Below, one piece after another: positions 1-7,617 of a DNA stretch of 16,127 nucleotides; positions within the stretch are counted from its first letter, which is position 1; each line of letters starts with the position of its first letter. The DNA is from an uncultured Ruminococcus sp. Its GTDB lineage: Bacteria; Bacillota; Clostridia; Oscillospirales; Ruminococcaceae. Below the pieces are notes generated by a model. The model made no database searches, was not told the DNA's origin, and saw only the letters and a list, made by a program, of their open reading frames with translations. The stretch spans positions 1-16,127 of the forward strand of contig CALCRR010000321.1 of the NCBI GenBank assembly GCA_937894495.1, written 5' to 3'. The translations under genes and the position numbers were made by a program.

Positions 1-2624
1 CCATTCTGAAAGCTGTTTTTCTCAAAGCCCTGAATAGCAATATCTGCATCGGGATAGAGTGCCTGAGCAATGCGCCCCGAAATGCTGTCTATCTCCACAC
101 CGTAAAGGTGAGAGCCGTCCTGCATTTCTTTCGGCATACAGCCGAAGAAGTTACCGACACCCATTGCCGGCTCCAAGACATTACCGCCCTCAAAGCCGAA
201 GTTGCTGAGAGCTTCATAAATGCCCTCAATAATCGTCGGGCTGGTATAAAAAGCATCACCGACAGTTGAACGAGCCTGCCTATATTCCTCGGGAGTGAGA
301 AGCTCAGAAAGCTCCTTGTATTCAGCCGACCATTTGTCGGCACTCTTGTCAAATGCCTGCGGTATTGCTCCCCAGCCGACATAGCGTGAAAGCGTTTCCT
401 TTTCTTCTGCCGTAGCAGGACGGTTTTCCGCTTCAAGTGTTTTCAGCACTCTGATCGCATCGACATTCGCCCTGAACTTAGATTTTGCACCGCCCTCACC
501 GAGAGAATCGTCCGTGATCGTGAAGTTATCGCTTTTATCTGGAGCTTCCGCAGTTGGCTCTGTTTTCGGCTTGATGACCTTGTATTCACCGCTGTTGATG
601 AACTCATCAGCGATAAAGGTCACACGGTCTTTCACTGGACCGCTGAACTCAGGGTTACTCAACGTAATAAAGTCGTCCGGATCAAGGCTTTCGACCTTGT
701 ACTCCTTGCCCTTATATTCGATGAAGTCACCGACTTCAAGGGTGGGGGCTGTCTTTTCGGCGGAGCGTGACCTTTCCAAATACTTCTCATATTCAGGCAT
801 AAGTGCTTCTGCAAACTGAGCGAGATGTGTGTTGTGGATAGAATACAGCTTACCACCGTCAATCATACGCTCAAAAAGCTGCTCTTTTTCAGGAGTACGA
901 TGAATTACTTCATCAGGCGAGACTTCCAAATTCGGAGAAAGAACTTTACAAGCCCACTCCTTATCCGCAGGATAAAATCTGCCGTCACCGGGGTGAGCGA
1001 CAATATTCAAAGCTGTAAGAAAAGCAGTACGCTCCATACCAAACTCACCAACAAGAGCCTTTACACTGTCAATGGGATTCTTGCCGTTTCCAATAACCTC
1101 ACTCGCCATTTTTGCAAATCGCTCGTTTTCAGAAACGATCTCTCTGAAAAGCTCACGGTTATCTGCAACAGCCCATTCGCTTCTATATAAGGGTATAGGC
1201 TCTTTCTCAGCATGAATTGTCTGCTCACGCTCCAGGCTGTCAATGAAATGAAAGCTCATAACCATATCGCCGTTATCGAGCCGAGAGGTCAGCTCACCGC
1301 CTTCAAAGCTCCAGTTCTTCGCTCTGTCAAACTCCATATAAATATCCTTGCCCGTAGGCTCGCCGTTTTCATCGAGCTTTCGGGAAGTAAATTCGACAGT
1401 ATTAACACCCGTTACCATTCTGCGCTCTCCGATACACTCGGGACGGAGGTGGTCGGTAATCTCAAACATCATACCGGGTTTTAGTGCCTTTTTGAGCTGA
1501 GAAAGATTATTTACAGTAGGTATTTCGGGCTTTTCAGCTTCGAGAGTTTCATCAGCCCTGACAGGCTCAAGCTTCACAGCTTCCAGCTGTTCCTTTTCCT
1601 GTTCAGCTCTGCCGATATATTCATACAGACCGCTGTTAAGGAGCTTGTCATAGGAGATATTCTCCGTAATCATAAAGCCGCCGCTGTCACGCTGGACCGT
1701 ACAATCATCGGTATAATACGGAAGTGCGCCCTCTAAGGACACTACCTCGCAAACCTCTCCCGTGAGCTTGTTTCGGAACTTGTCTCCGATCTCGATCTTA
1801 TTGCGAGCTTCGGGATTTTCTGCCGTCTGCTCCTCAGCTTTGTCGGCTTTCATCTGCTCATAGGCGGTACGCTGTTCCGCACTAAGATAGCTGTCTGTTT
1901 TTAGGCGGGCATCTGTCATAGAAGCAACATTATACCAACTGTGACGGAACTTCTCGCCATTTTCAAAGTCGAAAGTCAGCCCCTTGCCGTCATAGTGAAC
2001 GTGGGAGATATTACCCTCGCCGGTATGACCGCCGATTGCAAGTGTGGGTGTCTGCACTCTGCCGATATTGAGCTTACCTCCGTACCGACAGGAAAACAGC
2101 CGAGAGCCGTTCATGCCAACAAGCCAGTCGGCTCTTGCCCTTGAATATCCGGCATAAAATAGGTTATCGTATGCGGACATAGGCTTCATAGAGCCGAGTG
2201 CGGAACGAATAGCCGACTCTTCCAAGGAAGAAACCCATAAACGCTTGACGGGCTTGCGGCACCGAGCCATTTGATAGACATATCTGAAAATGCACTCGCC
2301 CTCACGGTCAGCATCGGTAGCACAAATTATTTCGGACACATCATCACGCCCCATAAGAGCCTTGATAATGCCAAACTGTTCCTTTGTGCTTTCCGTGACC
2401 TTGAACTGCCAGGCTTCGGGTATCATAGGGAGCTGAGAAAAGCTCCATTTCTGCTCCCAGCCGTTACCGTAGTCATTCGGGTATTTCAGCCCGACCAGGT
2501 GACCGACACACCAGGAAACGATATATCCGTTTCCCTCGATATATCCTTTGCCTGTCCTGCCTGCACCGACAACAGAGCTTATGGCTCTCCCGACCGAGGG
2601 TTTTTCAGCAATGATAAGGAGCAT
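1..2624 (-). CDS. TopB N-terminal half fused in frame to giant N6-methylase/helicase (partial, runs off left edge)
   Basis: An open frame of 874 codons runs from an ATG at 2624 to the left edge with no stop; I checked the frame at several points along it. Residues 1-196 are topoisomerase III: the Toprim start AEKPSVGRAI with catalytic Glu7, the acidic motif ATDADREGE with Asp104 and Asp106, and GRVQTPTLA at 188-196. In TopB the active-site tyrosine (TYPRTD-type motif) lies beyond this point, and it is absent here. From about residue 197 the protein is the conjugative-element DNA methylase/helicase: linker domains, then YVGWGAIPQAFD near residue 755 and the SAM-binding LEPAMGVGNF near 815. The helicase part would lie beyond the window. 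TopB followed by this giant protein is the usual order in Tn1549-like elements, so a deletion could have joined them. Topoisomerase activity should be lost; the methylase half looks intact as far as visible. AAAGG lies 11 bases upstream of the ATG. Confidence 0.8.
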   Translation of the reverse strand, partial: MLLIIAEKPSVGRAISSVVGAGRTGKGYIEGNGYIVSWCVGHLVGLKYPNDYGNGWEQKWSFSQLPMIPEAWQFKVTESTKEQFGIIKALMGRDDVSEIICATDADREGECIFRYVYQMARCRKPVKRLWVSSLEESAIRSALGSMKPMSAYDNLFYAGYSRARADWLVGMNGSRLFSCRYGGKLNIGRVQTPTLAIGGHTGEGNISHVHYDGKGLTFDFENGEKFRHSWYNVASMTDARLKTDSYLSAEQRTAYEQMKADKAEEQTAENPEARNKIEIGDKFRNKLTGEVCEVVSLEGALPYYTDDCTVQRDSGGFMITENISYDKLLNSGLYEYIGRAEQEKEQLEAVKLEPVRADETLEAEKPEIPTVNNLSQLKKALKPGMMFEITDHLRPECIGERRMVTGVNTVEFTSRKLDENGEPTGKDIYMEFDRAKNWSFEGGELTSRLDNGDMVMSFHFIDSLEREQTIHAEKEPIPLYRSEWAVADNRELFREIVSENERFAKMASEVIGNGKNPIDSVKALVGEFGMERTAFLTALNIVAHPGDGRFYPADKEWACKVLSPNLEVSPDEVIHRTPEKEQLFERMIDGGKLYSIHNTHLAQFAEALMPEYEKYLERSRSAEKTAPTLEVGDFIEYKGKEYKVESLDPDDFITLSNPEFSGPVKDRVTFIADEFINSGEYKVIKPKTEPTAEAPDKSDNFTITDDSLGEGGAKSKFRANVDAIRVLKTLEAENRPATAEEKETLSRYVGWGAIPQAFDKSADKWSAEYKELSELLTPEEYRQARSTVGDAFYTSPTIIEGIYEALSNFGFEGGNVLEPAMGVGNFFGCMPKEMQDGSHLYGVEIDSISGRIAQALYPDADIAIQGFEKNSFQN

Positions 2625-2689
2625 AGTTATCACAACCTTTCGTTATTGAACTTATAATGCTGTAACTTGCGTTAATTCGCATTTTGCAC

Positions 2690-2718
2690 TTGATTTTTCG
2701 ATTTGGGTATGGTATAAT
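2690..2718 (+). promoter_or_regulatory. plus-strand promoter facing the 3' end of recombinase 1
   Basis: TTGATT (2690-2695) and a perfect TATAAT (2713-2718) are 17 bases apart. Transcription would run rightwards into the antisense strand of the recombinase 1 gene; no credible plus-strand gene follows. It overlaps the minus-strand topB promoter. It may be a leftover from before the recombinase arrived, or a source of antisense RNA. Confidence 0.4.
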
Positions 2719-2744
2719 ATAGATAACAAGAAACATACTTGTAA
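2716..2744 (-). promoter_or_regulatory. promoter of the TopB fusion gene with central palindrome
   Basis: On the minus strand TTACAA (2744-2739) and TATATT (2721-2716) are 17 bases apart and point at the ATG at 2624. A palindrome ACAAG-7-CTTGT (2726-2742) fills the spacer, placed like a repressor site. The binding protein is not identifiable from sequence. Confidence 0.5.
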
Positions 2745-2763
2745 TGTCCATAGGGAACAAATC

Positions 2764-4359
2764 TTAGTCGAAGTGTACCTCGCCAATCCCGATGAAGAAA
2801 ATGCGGATTTTACGCACTTTTTTACGGAATTTTCTTTCACCCGTACAATCTCCGACTTCGATACGTTCAATAAAATCTCTGAGAACCTCAGAATTGACCT
2901 CTGAAATTGTGTCGTACTTATTAACACTTGTTCCCAACAGTACGCTCCTATCGGATTTTTTCTTCAAGTTCTGCTGTGTCAGGAACAGATCATCGAGCTT
3001 TTCGCTCAGTTCAGCTTTCTCTTTGCGGTACTTTTCGGAAAAGGTGCAGAACATATCGCCGTCGATCTCTCTTCTGATCTTCGACTCAAACAGACCCTGA
3101 ACGTACATCTCGATCTCTGCAAGACGGCTCTGGATCTGCTCTATCTCCGCAGTAGCTTTTTCAAGCTCCGCAAGCATATTGTCCTCACTCTTGTCTCTGA
3201 GCATTTTTTCAAAGCCCACTCTGTCTTTTTTAGCAAACATAAGGAGTTTGTTGATCTGCTCCATAACGTAGTCATTTATCACGACCTCGGCTATGTAGTG
3301 CAGATCGCAGGCTCCTTGCTTTTTGCCTGCCAAAGAACAGAAATATGCTCCCTCATTAGGCACGGCTGCACGTTTTCTTATCCTCATCGGGTGCTTGCAG
3401 TCCTCGCAGTAAAGGTAATTATAATACAAGGCACGTTCACCCGTTCTCGGAATTTTCCTCGGCTCGCCGAGCATTTCCTGCACCCTTTCGTACATCTCTC
3501 TTGTGATGATAGGCTCATGTGTATTTTCAAATATCCTTATCTTCTCTTTGGGATTCCATACGACCTTGTGCGACTTATATGAGAGCCTTGTTGTGCGGAA
3601 ATTCACGGTATCACCGCAGTATTCCTGTCTCCTGAGAAAGTTTCTTACCGTTGATGGATGCCAGAAATACTCTTCAAAATCATCGCTGCCGACACCCGTT
3701 TTAAAGCCCATGTGAGCCGTTGGTCTCGGTATTTTCTCCGCCGTAAGCGTTCTTGCGATTTCAAGTATCCCAATACCGCTGAGGTACATTTCAAAAATGC
3801 GTCTTACCACCGCCGCCGCTGGCTCATCGATCAGCCATATCGTTTTATCGTTAGGGTCTTTTCTGTAACCGTAAACAGCATTGTTGGTAGTTCTTCCGCC
3901 GTTGTTGCCTCTGTTCTGTATGACAGCTCTCTCTTTTCGGGAAATATCCCTTGCATACCATTCGTTCATGATATTGCTGAAAGGTATCATATCGCTCATA
4001 CCCTCGGCAGAGTCCACATTGTCGCTTATCGCTATAAAGCGAACTCCATACTCGGGAAAGATAAGTTCAAGGTACTGTCCGACCATAAGATAATTCCTGC
4101 CAAATCTTGACATATCCTTAACTATGACCGTTCCGACGATACCGTTCTCTATATCATTAAGCATCTCCTTGAAGCCGTCACGCTCAAAGGTAGTTCCGCT
4201 GACACCATCGTCAACGTAGTAACGCTGGTTAATAAGTCCGTGGTTGTTTGCATATTCGGTCAGGATCGCTTTCTGGTGAGCAATGCTGTCGCTTTCGCCC
4301 CTTATATCGTCTGCCGAAAATCTGCAATAAAGTGCTGTGATCTTGCCTGTCTGTGCCAT
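2764..4359 (-). CDS. large serine recombinase 1
   Basis: A 531-residue site-specific recombinase that would cut and rejoin element ends through a serine nucleophile. The N-terminal resolvase domain has ALYCRFSADD with the likely nucleophile Ser15, GES.SI..QK, and SRFGRN at 84-89. A recombinase domain follows (WHPSTVRNFLRRQEYCGDTVNF), then a zinc ribbon (LYCEDC and later two cysteines) and a C-terminal coiled coil rich in Glu and Lys. This is the family of TnpX and related clostridial recombinases. I start it at the ATG at 4359 because AGGAGG lies 5 bases upstream; the frame is open 43 codons further back without a comparable site. The end KIRIFFIGIGEVHFD resembles the end of recombinase 2, so the two are clear relatives with different target regions. 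It is the first gene upstream of the topB fusion on the same strand. Confidence 0.93.
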   Translation of the reverse strand: MAQTGKITALYCRFSADDIRGESDSIAHQKAILTEYANNHGLINQRYYVDDGVSGTTFERDGFKEMLNDIENGIVGTVIVKDMSRFGRNYLMVGQYLELIFPEYGVRFIAISDNVDSAEGMSDMIPFSNIMNEWYARDISRKERAVIQNRGNNGGRTTNNAVYGYRKDPNDKTIWLIDEPAAAVVRRIFEMYLSGIGILEIARTLTAEKIPRPTAHMGFKTGVGSDDFEEYFWHPSTVRNFLRRQEYCGDTVNFRTTRLSYKSHKVVWNPKEKIRIFENTHEPIITREMYERVQEMLGEPRKIPRTGERALYYNYLYCEDCKHPMRIRKRAAVPNEGAYFCSLAGKKQGACDLHYIAEVVINDYVMEQINKLLMFAKKDRVGFEKMLRDKSEDNMLAELEKATAEIEQIQSRLAEIEMYVQGLFESKIRREIDGDMFCTFSEKYRKEKAELSEKLDDLFLTQQNLKKKSDRSVLLGTSVNKYDTISEVNSEVLRDFIERIEVGDCTGERKFRKKVRKIRIFFIGIGEVHFD

Positions 4360-4386
4360 AATGACCTCCTGTTCTTTGCAGACAGA

Positions 4387-4434
4387 CCGATAAATCGCTA
4401 TATCTATATTAGCGCGCTTTATCGGATTTTTCAA
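4387..4434 (-). promoter_or_regulatory. recombinase 1 promoter inside nested inverted repeats
   Basis: On the minus strand TTGAAA (4434-4429) and TAATAT (4411-4406) are 17 bases apart, directed at the ATG at 4359. The -10 box is enclosed by CCGATAAA (4387-4394) and TTTATCGG (4418-4425), a perfect 8-base inverted repeat, with a second pair CGCTA/TAGCG nested inside. This could be an operator or a hairpin at the start of the leader. Confidence 0.5.
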
Positions 4435-4575
4435 GAGGTATTTGACACTTGTAACCTTTTTGCAGCACTTTTCTTTCAGGCGTTCCATATTCAGTTTTCA
4501 AGTTTCCGTTGTGCTTTTCAGCATATATAAATTATAGCGCACTCGGTTCGATTTGTCCAGCACACCGCATTTCCC

Positions 4576-4627
4576 TTGTTCCCCGACATTACACCTCAAA
4601 GAAAAAAAGTGTAGTGTCGGGGAACAA
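4576..4627. repeat. 52-base hairpin-forming inverted repeat, possible att-like site
   Basis: Arms 4576-4594 and 4609-4627 pair over 19 positions with a single G:T type mismatch, around a 14-base A-rich centre. It sits upstream of recombinase 1 and next to a separate terminator. The right arm core (TGTAGTGTC then GGGGAACAA) recurs on the other side of the recombinase gene at 2740-2760 as TGTAATGTC, four bases, GGGAACAA, in the same orientation. Size and position suit a serine-recombinase attachment site; an RNA hairpin is the alternative. Confidence 0.45.
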
Positions 4628-4634
4628 ACAAATA

Positions 4635-4676
4635 AGGCTCACGAAGCTGTTGTCATTGCTTCGTGAGCCTGTTTTT
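4635..4676 (-). terminator. intrinsic terminator after the SLOG gene
   Basis: A perfect 13-base stem AGGCTCACGAAGC / GCTTCGTGAGCCT (4635-4647 and 4658-4670) with a 10-base loop lies just after the SLOG gene stop. The minus-strand sequence after it is T-rich (ATTTGTTTGTT). The plus side also has GTTTTT, so it may work both ways. Confidence 0.75.
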
Positions 4677-5157
4677 ATAACTCCCGGTCGGTATCATCTG
4701 CAAGGTTGATGATACGCTTTCCTTGCTTCTTGGCATATTTTATTGTCTGATAAGCTCCGCCGTTCTTCCTTTGGATACAGCATATAACAAGATTGGAACG
4801 GTCAACAAGGTTTTTGTTGCGTATCTGTATAGCTGCCTTCGGGTGGGCTGTCTCGGCTTCTCCGCATATCTCCACTTCATCATAATAGTCAAGGTATTCT
4901 TTCTCGTTATCACGGTACTCGGCTCTCATATACGGCAGAACGAGGGTGAAATGGGTGTTGCCGTAAGCATAGCTGCGGACAGCCCTCTTGACGGCAGCAG
5001 AAGCCATCAGGTCAAATTCTCCGTCCCGACCGATAAGGAAGTCGATGAACTCCTTTTGCTTGATAAGCTCATGCAGGAGCTTGTCAAGCCGGCGCTCTAT
5101 CTCAACTCCGTTCTCGATAGTCCTGTGTCCGAAAAAGCTGACGGTGTAAATATTCAT
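4675..5157 (-). CDS. SLOG-superfamily protein (YpsA/DUF1273-like)
   Basis: A 160-residue soluble protein. It opens with a beta strand and GHR motif (YTVSFFGHRTIENG), followed by FLIGRDGEFDLMASAAVKRA, a glycine-bearing ligand loop and helix, then FTLVLPYM, and later LVICCIQRKNGGAYQTIKYAKKQGKRIINL. This order matches Rossmann-like SLOG proteins, which bind nucleotides or nucleotide-derived ligands; the ligand and role here are unknown. I choose the ATG at 5157 because GGGAGG lies 7 bases before it; the ATG at 5172 overlaps that binding site. It is divergent from the XRE gene at 5281 and shares its control region, so the pair probably acts together or is co-regulated. A strong terminator follows it. 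Confidence 0.75.
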   Translation of the reverse strand: MNIYTVSFFGHRTIENGVEIERRLDKLLHELIKQKEFIDFLIGRDGEFDLMASAAVKRAVRSYAYGNTHFTLVLPYMRAEYRDNEKEYLDYYDEVEICGEAETAHPKAAIQIRNKNLVDRSNLVICCIQRKNGGAYQTIKYAKKQGKRIINLADDTDREL

Positions 5158-5185
5158 AAAGAAACCTCCCATAGTCTTTTATATT

Positions 5186-5256
5186 ATTATAGTGCAAAAT
5201 ATCTGCAAATGCAACGCTTTACAACACTTATATTTTGCGTGGTGCTGTATTATAAT
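5186..5256. promoter_or_regulatory. divergent SLOG/XRE control region with 9-base inverted repeat
   Basis: Leftward promoter: TTGCAT (5214-5209), 17 bases, TATAAT (5191-5186). Rightward: TATAAT at 5251-5256 with a poor -35 (TTATAT, 5228-5233). A perfect inverted repeat GCAAAATAT (5194-5202) / ATATTTTGC (5230-5238) has one arm in the spacer of the leftward promoter and the other over the rightward -35. The XRE protein at 5281 is the natural candidate to bind it. Confidence 0.6.
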
Positions 5257-5280
5257 AGACTATGAGGGGAGATGAGCCTT

Positions 5281-5586
5281 ATGGATATAGCAGAGCGACT
5301 GAAAACCGCCAGAAAAGCAAAGGATCTGAGCGTTTACAAGCTGTCACAGCTTACGGGCGTTTCTGAAACACATATCAGAGATTTGGAGCGCGGAGACCGC
5401 AATCCGTCATTTGATACGCTGAACCGCCTGGTAAAGCCTTTGGGGTTATCTCTTGCCGATATGTTCAAGGAGTCGGAAGATGTATCGTATCTAAGCAATG
5501 ACGAAAAGGAGCTTGTGGAGTGCTACCGAATGTTGTCCGATGACAAAGCCGATAAGCTCCTGCAATTTCTCAAAACACTTGTATAG
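5281..5586 (+). CDS. XRE/Cro-CI family transcriptional regulator
   Basis: A 101-residue regulator. Residues about 1-60 are a Cro/CI helix-turn-helix: IAERLKTARKAKDLSVYKLSQLTGVSE, then HIRDLERGDRNPSFDTLNRLVKPLGLSLADMF. The tail (YLSNDEKELVECYRMLSDDKADKLLQFL) is helical and likely makes dimers. I start it at the ATG at 5281, about ten bases after AGGGGAG; an earlier ATG at 5272 touches that site. It is divergent from the SLOG gene, with an inverted repeat across both promoters, so self-repression and control of the SLOG gene are likely. It ends in a strong shared terminator facing the sigma-like gene. Confidence 0.88.
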   Translation: MDIAERLKTARKAKDLSVYKLSQLTGVSETHIRDLERGDRNPSFDTLNRLVKPLGLSLADMFKESEDVSYLSNDEKELVECYRMLSDDKADKLLQFLKTLV

Positions 5587-5588
5587 TC

Positions 5589-5631
5589 AACAAGCTCACG
5601 GAGAAGAAATCTCCCGTGAGCTTGTTTTTTT
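5589..5631 (+). terminator. intrinsic terminator between convergent genes
   Basis: Stem AACAAGCTCACGG (5589-5601) / CCGTGAGCTTGTT (5614-5626), perfect over 13 bases, followed by a run of T. It ends the XRE gene, and its T-run overlaps the stop codon of the opposing sigma-like gene. Confidence 0.85.
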
Positions 5632-6022
5632 ATTCATTCATCAATTCTCTGAGGTGCATATTCGCATGACATCTCAGCACCGTCATTCCCTTGCGAAGAG
5701 ATTTAGTGACCGCCTGACGTGTGACACCGTACCTCGCACCGAGCTGTGCCAATGTCGGCTGCGACTCCGTCAGATAGTATGCCGTCACCAGTTCATACCA
5801 ATAGGGATTCCACTCTTTGAGGTCTCGCAGGGCAAGATACATCGCTTTCCGCAGTAACGCTCGGTATTCCGCTTCCCGCTGCTCCTGCTCATACTCATAG
5901 ATACCGCATGGGGACATTTTATACAATTCTTCCTCCGAGCCGTAATGCAGTACCCCCTTTGCGGAGTCACGCTCGATCACATACCGCTGATGCCGCATCA
6001 GCCGCTTTAATTCCACGTTCAT
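5630..6022 (-). CDS. sigma-region-4-like HTH protein coupled to recombinase 2
   Basis: A 130-residue protein. The N-terminal half is charged and helical (YEYEQEQREAEYRALLRKAM). The C-terminal part, residues about 89-112, is a helix-turn-helix of the sigma-70 region 4 style (TLAQLGARYGVTRQAVTKSLRKG). There is no region 2, so it is not a full sigma factor. Its ATG overlaps the TGA of recombinase 2 (ATGA), so the two are translated together from one mRNA. Small DNA-binding proteins made with a recombinase often control its expression or the direction of recombination; that role here is inference. It ends at the terminator shared with the XRE gene. Confidence 0.75.
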   Translation of the reverse strand: MNVELKRLMRHQRYVIERDSAKGVLHYGSEEELYKMSPCGIYEYEQEQREAEYRALLRKAMYLALRDLKEWNPYWYELVTAYYLTESQPTLAQLGARYGVTRQAVTKSLRKGMTVLRCHANMHLRELMNE

Positions 6023-7617
6023 TGCCGCATACCCTCTATATCACCGACACCAATGTAATTTATGCGTATCTTGGGCTTTTTGGTGTACTTGTTCGGGTGT
6101 TCGGGTTCAAACACATCAATGCGCTCCACAAGGTCATCGACCATTTCAGCTGTAAGACTGTCAAAGTGCAGATACTTTTTCAGCCTTGCAAGGAATATCT
6201 CCACACCGCCGACGTCATCGGAGACCGAATTGATATGTAAAAGGCAGTCGTTTCTCTCGGCTTTGAGCTTTTCGGTCTCATCGTCCAGACTTGTCATAAT
6301 ATCCGCAAAGACCTCGGCTGTGATCCCGCCGTTCAGCTTGTCCTCAAAAAGCCGCTTGCGTACCTCTGGTATCTCATTCAGGCGGACATCTATCTGCTTC
6401 ACTCTTTCGGAATACTGCTCCGTATTTTCATTCTGCCTGATATGGATATATCGGATAATATTGCTTTTCAGCGCAGTTTCGTCCATGATAAGATAGCTCT
6501 CATAGAAACGAATATCGGCAGTCACAAGCTCGATCAGCTCATCTTCCTTGATATAGTGCGTGGTGCATAAAGCCTTGTTCTTTCTGCTGGTGCTGCACAC
6601 ATAGGAATCGGAATTGATATGCTTGCCGTGTTTTCGCATGATATACAGCTTTTTGCCGCAGTCGGCACAGTAAAGCACATCATGGAACATCGGAACGGAC
6701 AGCTTCGGTCGCTCCTCGAATACCTTTCTTTTCTGCCCGATGATCTCCTGCGCTTTGTTGTAGGTCTCCCTTGAAATGATCGCAGGGTGAGTGTCCTTGA
6801 ATATCACCCACTTTTCGGGAGGATTGCTTCGTATCTTCTTACACTTGTAGGAAATACGCTCCGTTCGGAAATTGACTGTATCGCCGCAGTATTCCTGTTT
6901 TGATAGCAGTGACTTCAATGTGCTGTGACTCCAGTTGTAAGGCTCATCGCTCTCGGCAGTCTCACTTGCATAGACCTTCGGTGTCGGGACTTCATGCTCT
7001 TTGAGGTATTTTGCTATCATGCTGAGACCTTTTCCCGAAACATACATATCAAATATTATGCGTATCACAGCTGCCGCCGTTTCATCTATGATCCAAGCTG
7101 AGTGATCGGCTGGATCAAATGCGTATCCGAAGATAGGTTTTGTGGTAAGCCGCTTCCCGTTGTTGCCCCTTGCCTTTACAGAAGCCTTCTGCTTTTTGGA
7201 AATATCCCGGGCATACCATTCATTCACCAAATTATTAATGGGCATCATGTCAAGGTTTCCTTGTTCGGAATCCATATTCTCCGAGACCGAGACGAACTGC
7301 ACATCATATTTCGGGAATAACAGCTCGACATACTCTCCCACGAGGATATAATTCCTTCCAAAACGGGAAAGGTCTTTAACGATCACCCTCTCCACAAGTC
7401 CGTTCTTAACATCTTGTATCATGCGTTCAAATTCGGGGCGCTCAAAATTGACCCCCGAATACCCGTCATCGACGTAAAATTTGTACTTGTAGTATTTGTG
7501 GTCTAAGGCATACTGCTCCAGTATCAGTTTTTGCGTTTTTATGCTGGTGCTTTCGCCGTAATTGGCATCGTCTTTGGACAAACGGCAGTACAGCGCCGTG
7601 TGTCGGTTAAGTAACAT
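6019..7617 (-). CDS. large serine recombinase 2
   Basis: A 532-residue serine recombinase related to recombinase 1. The resolvase domain begins ALYCRLSKDD with likely nucleophile Ser14, then GES.SI..QK and VKDLSRFGRN. The recombinase domain contains WSHSTLKSLLSKQEYCGDTVNF, followed by a zinc ribbon (LYCADC, later C-STSRKNKALC) and a long charged coiled coil; it ends PKIRINYIGVGDIEGMRQ. I choose the ATG at 7617, which has GGAG 7 bases upstream; a GTG at 7641 is the only longer option and has no clear site. Its stop overlaps the start of the sigma-like gene. I saw no convincing promoter upstream, so regulation is unclear. Two different but related recombinases on one strand suggest either two nested elements or a composite. 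Confidence 0.93.
   Translation of the reverse strand: MLLNRHTALYCRLSKDDANYGESTSIKTQKLILEQYALDHKYYKYKFYVDDGYSGVNFERPEFERMIQDVKNGLVERVIVKDLSRFGRNYILVGEYVELLFPKYDVQFVSVSENMDSEQGNLDMMPINNLVNEWYARDISKKQKASVKARGNNGKRLTTKPIFGYAFDPADHSAWIIDETAAAVIRIIFDMYVSGKGLSMIAKYLKEHEVPTPKVYASETAESDEPYNWSHSTLKSLLSKQEYCGDTVNFRTERISYKCKKIRSNPPEKWVIFKDTHPAIISRETYNKAQEIIGQKRKVFEERPKLSVPMFHDVLYCADCGKKLYIMRKHGKHINSDSYVCSTSRKNKALCTTHYIKEDELIELVTADIRFYESYLIMDETALKSNIIRYIHIRQNENTEQYSERVKQIDVRLNEIPEVRKRLFEDKLNGGITAEVFADIMTSLDDETEKLKAERNDCLLHINSVSDDVGGVEIFLARLKKYLHFDSLTAEMVDDLVERIDVFEPEHPNKYTKKPKIRINYIGVGDIEGMRQ

Noticed and set aside
4723..5265. 180-codon plus-strand frame opposite the SLOG gene
   Set aside because: It lies fully across the SLOG gene and its promoter region and has no start signals; the SLOG frame has the motifs.
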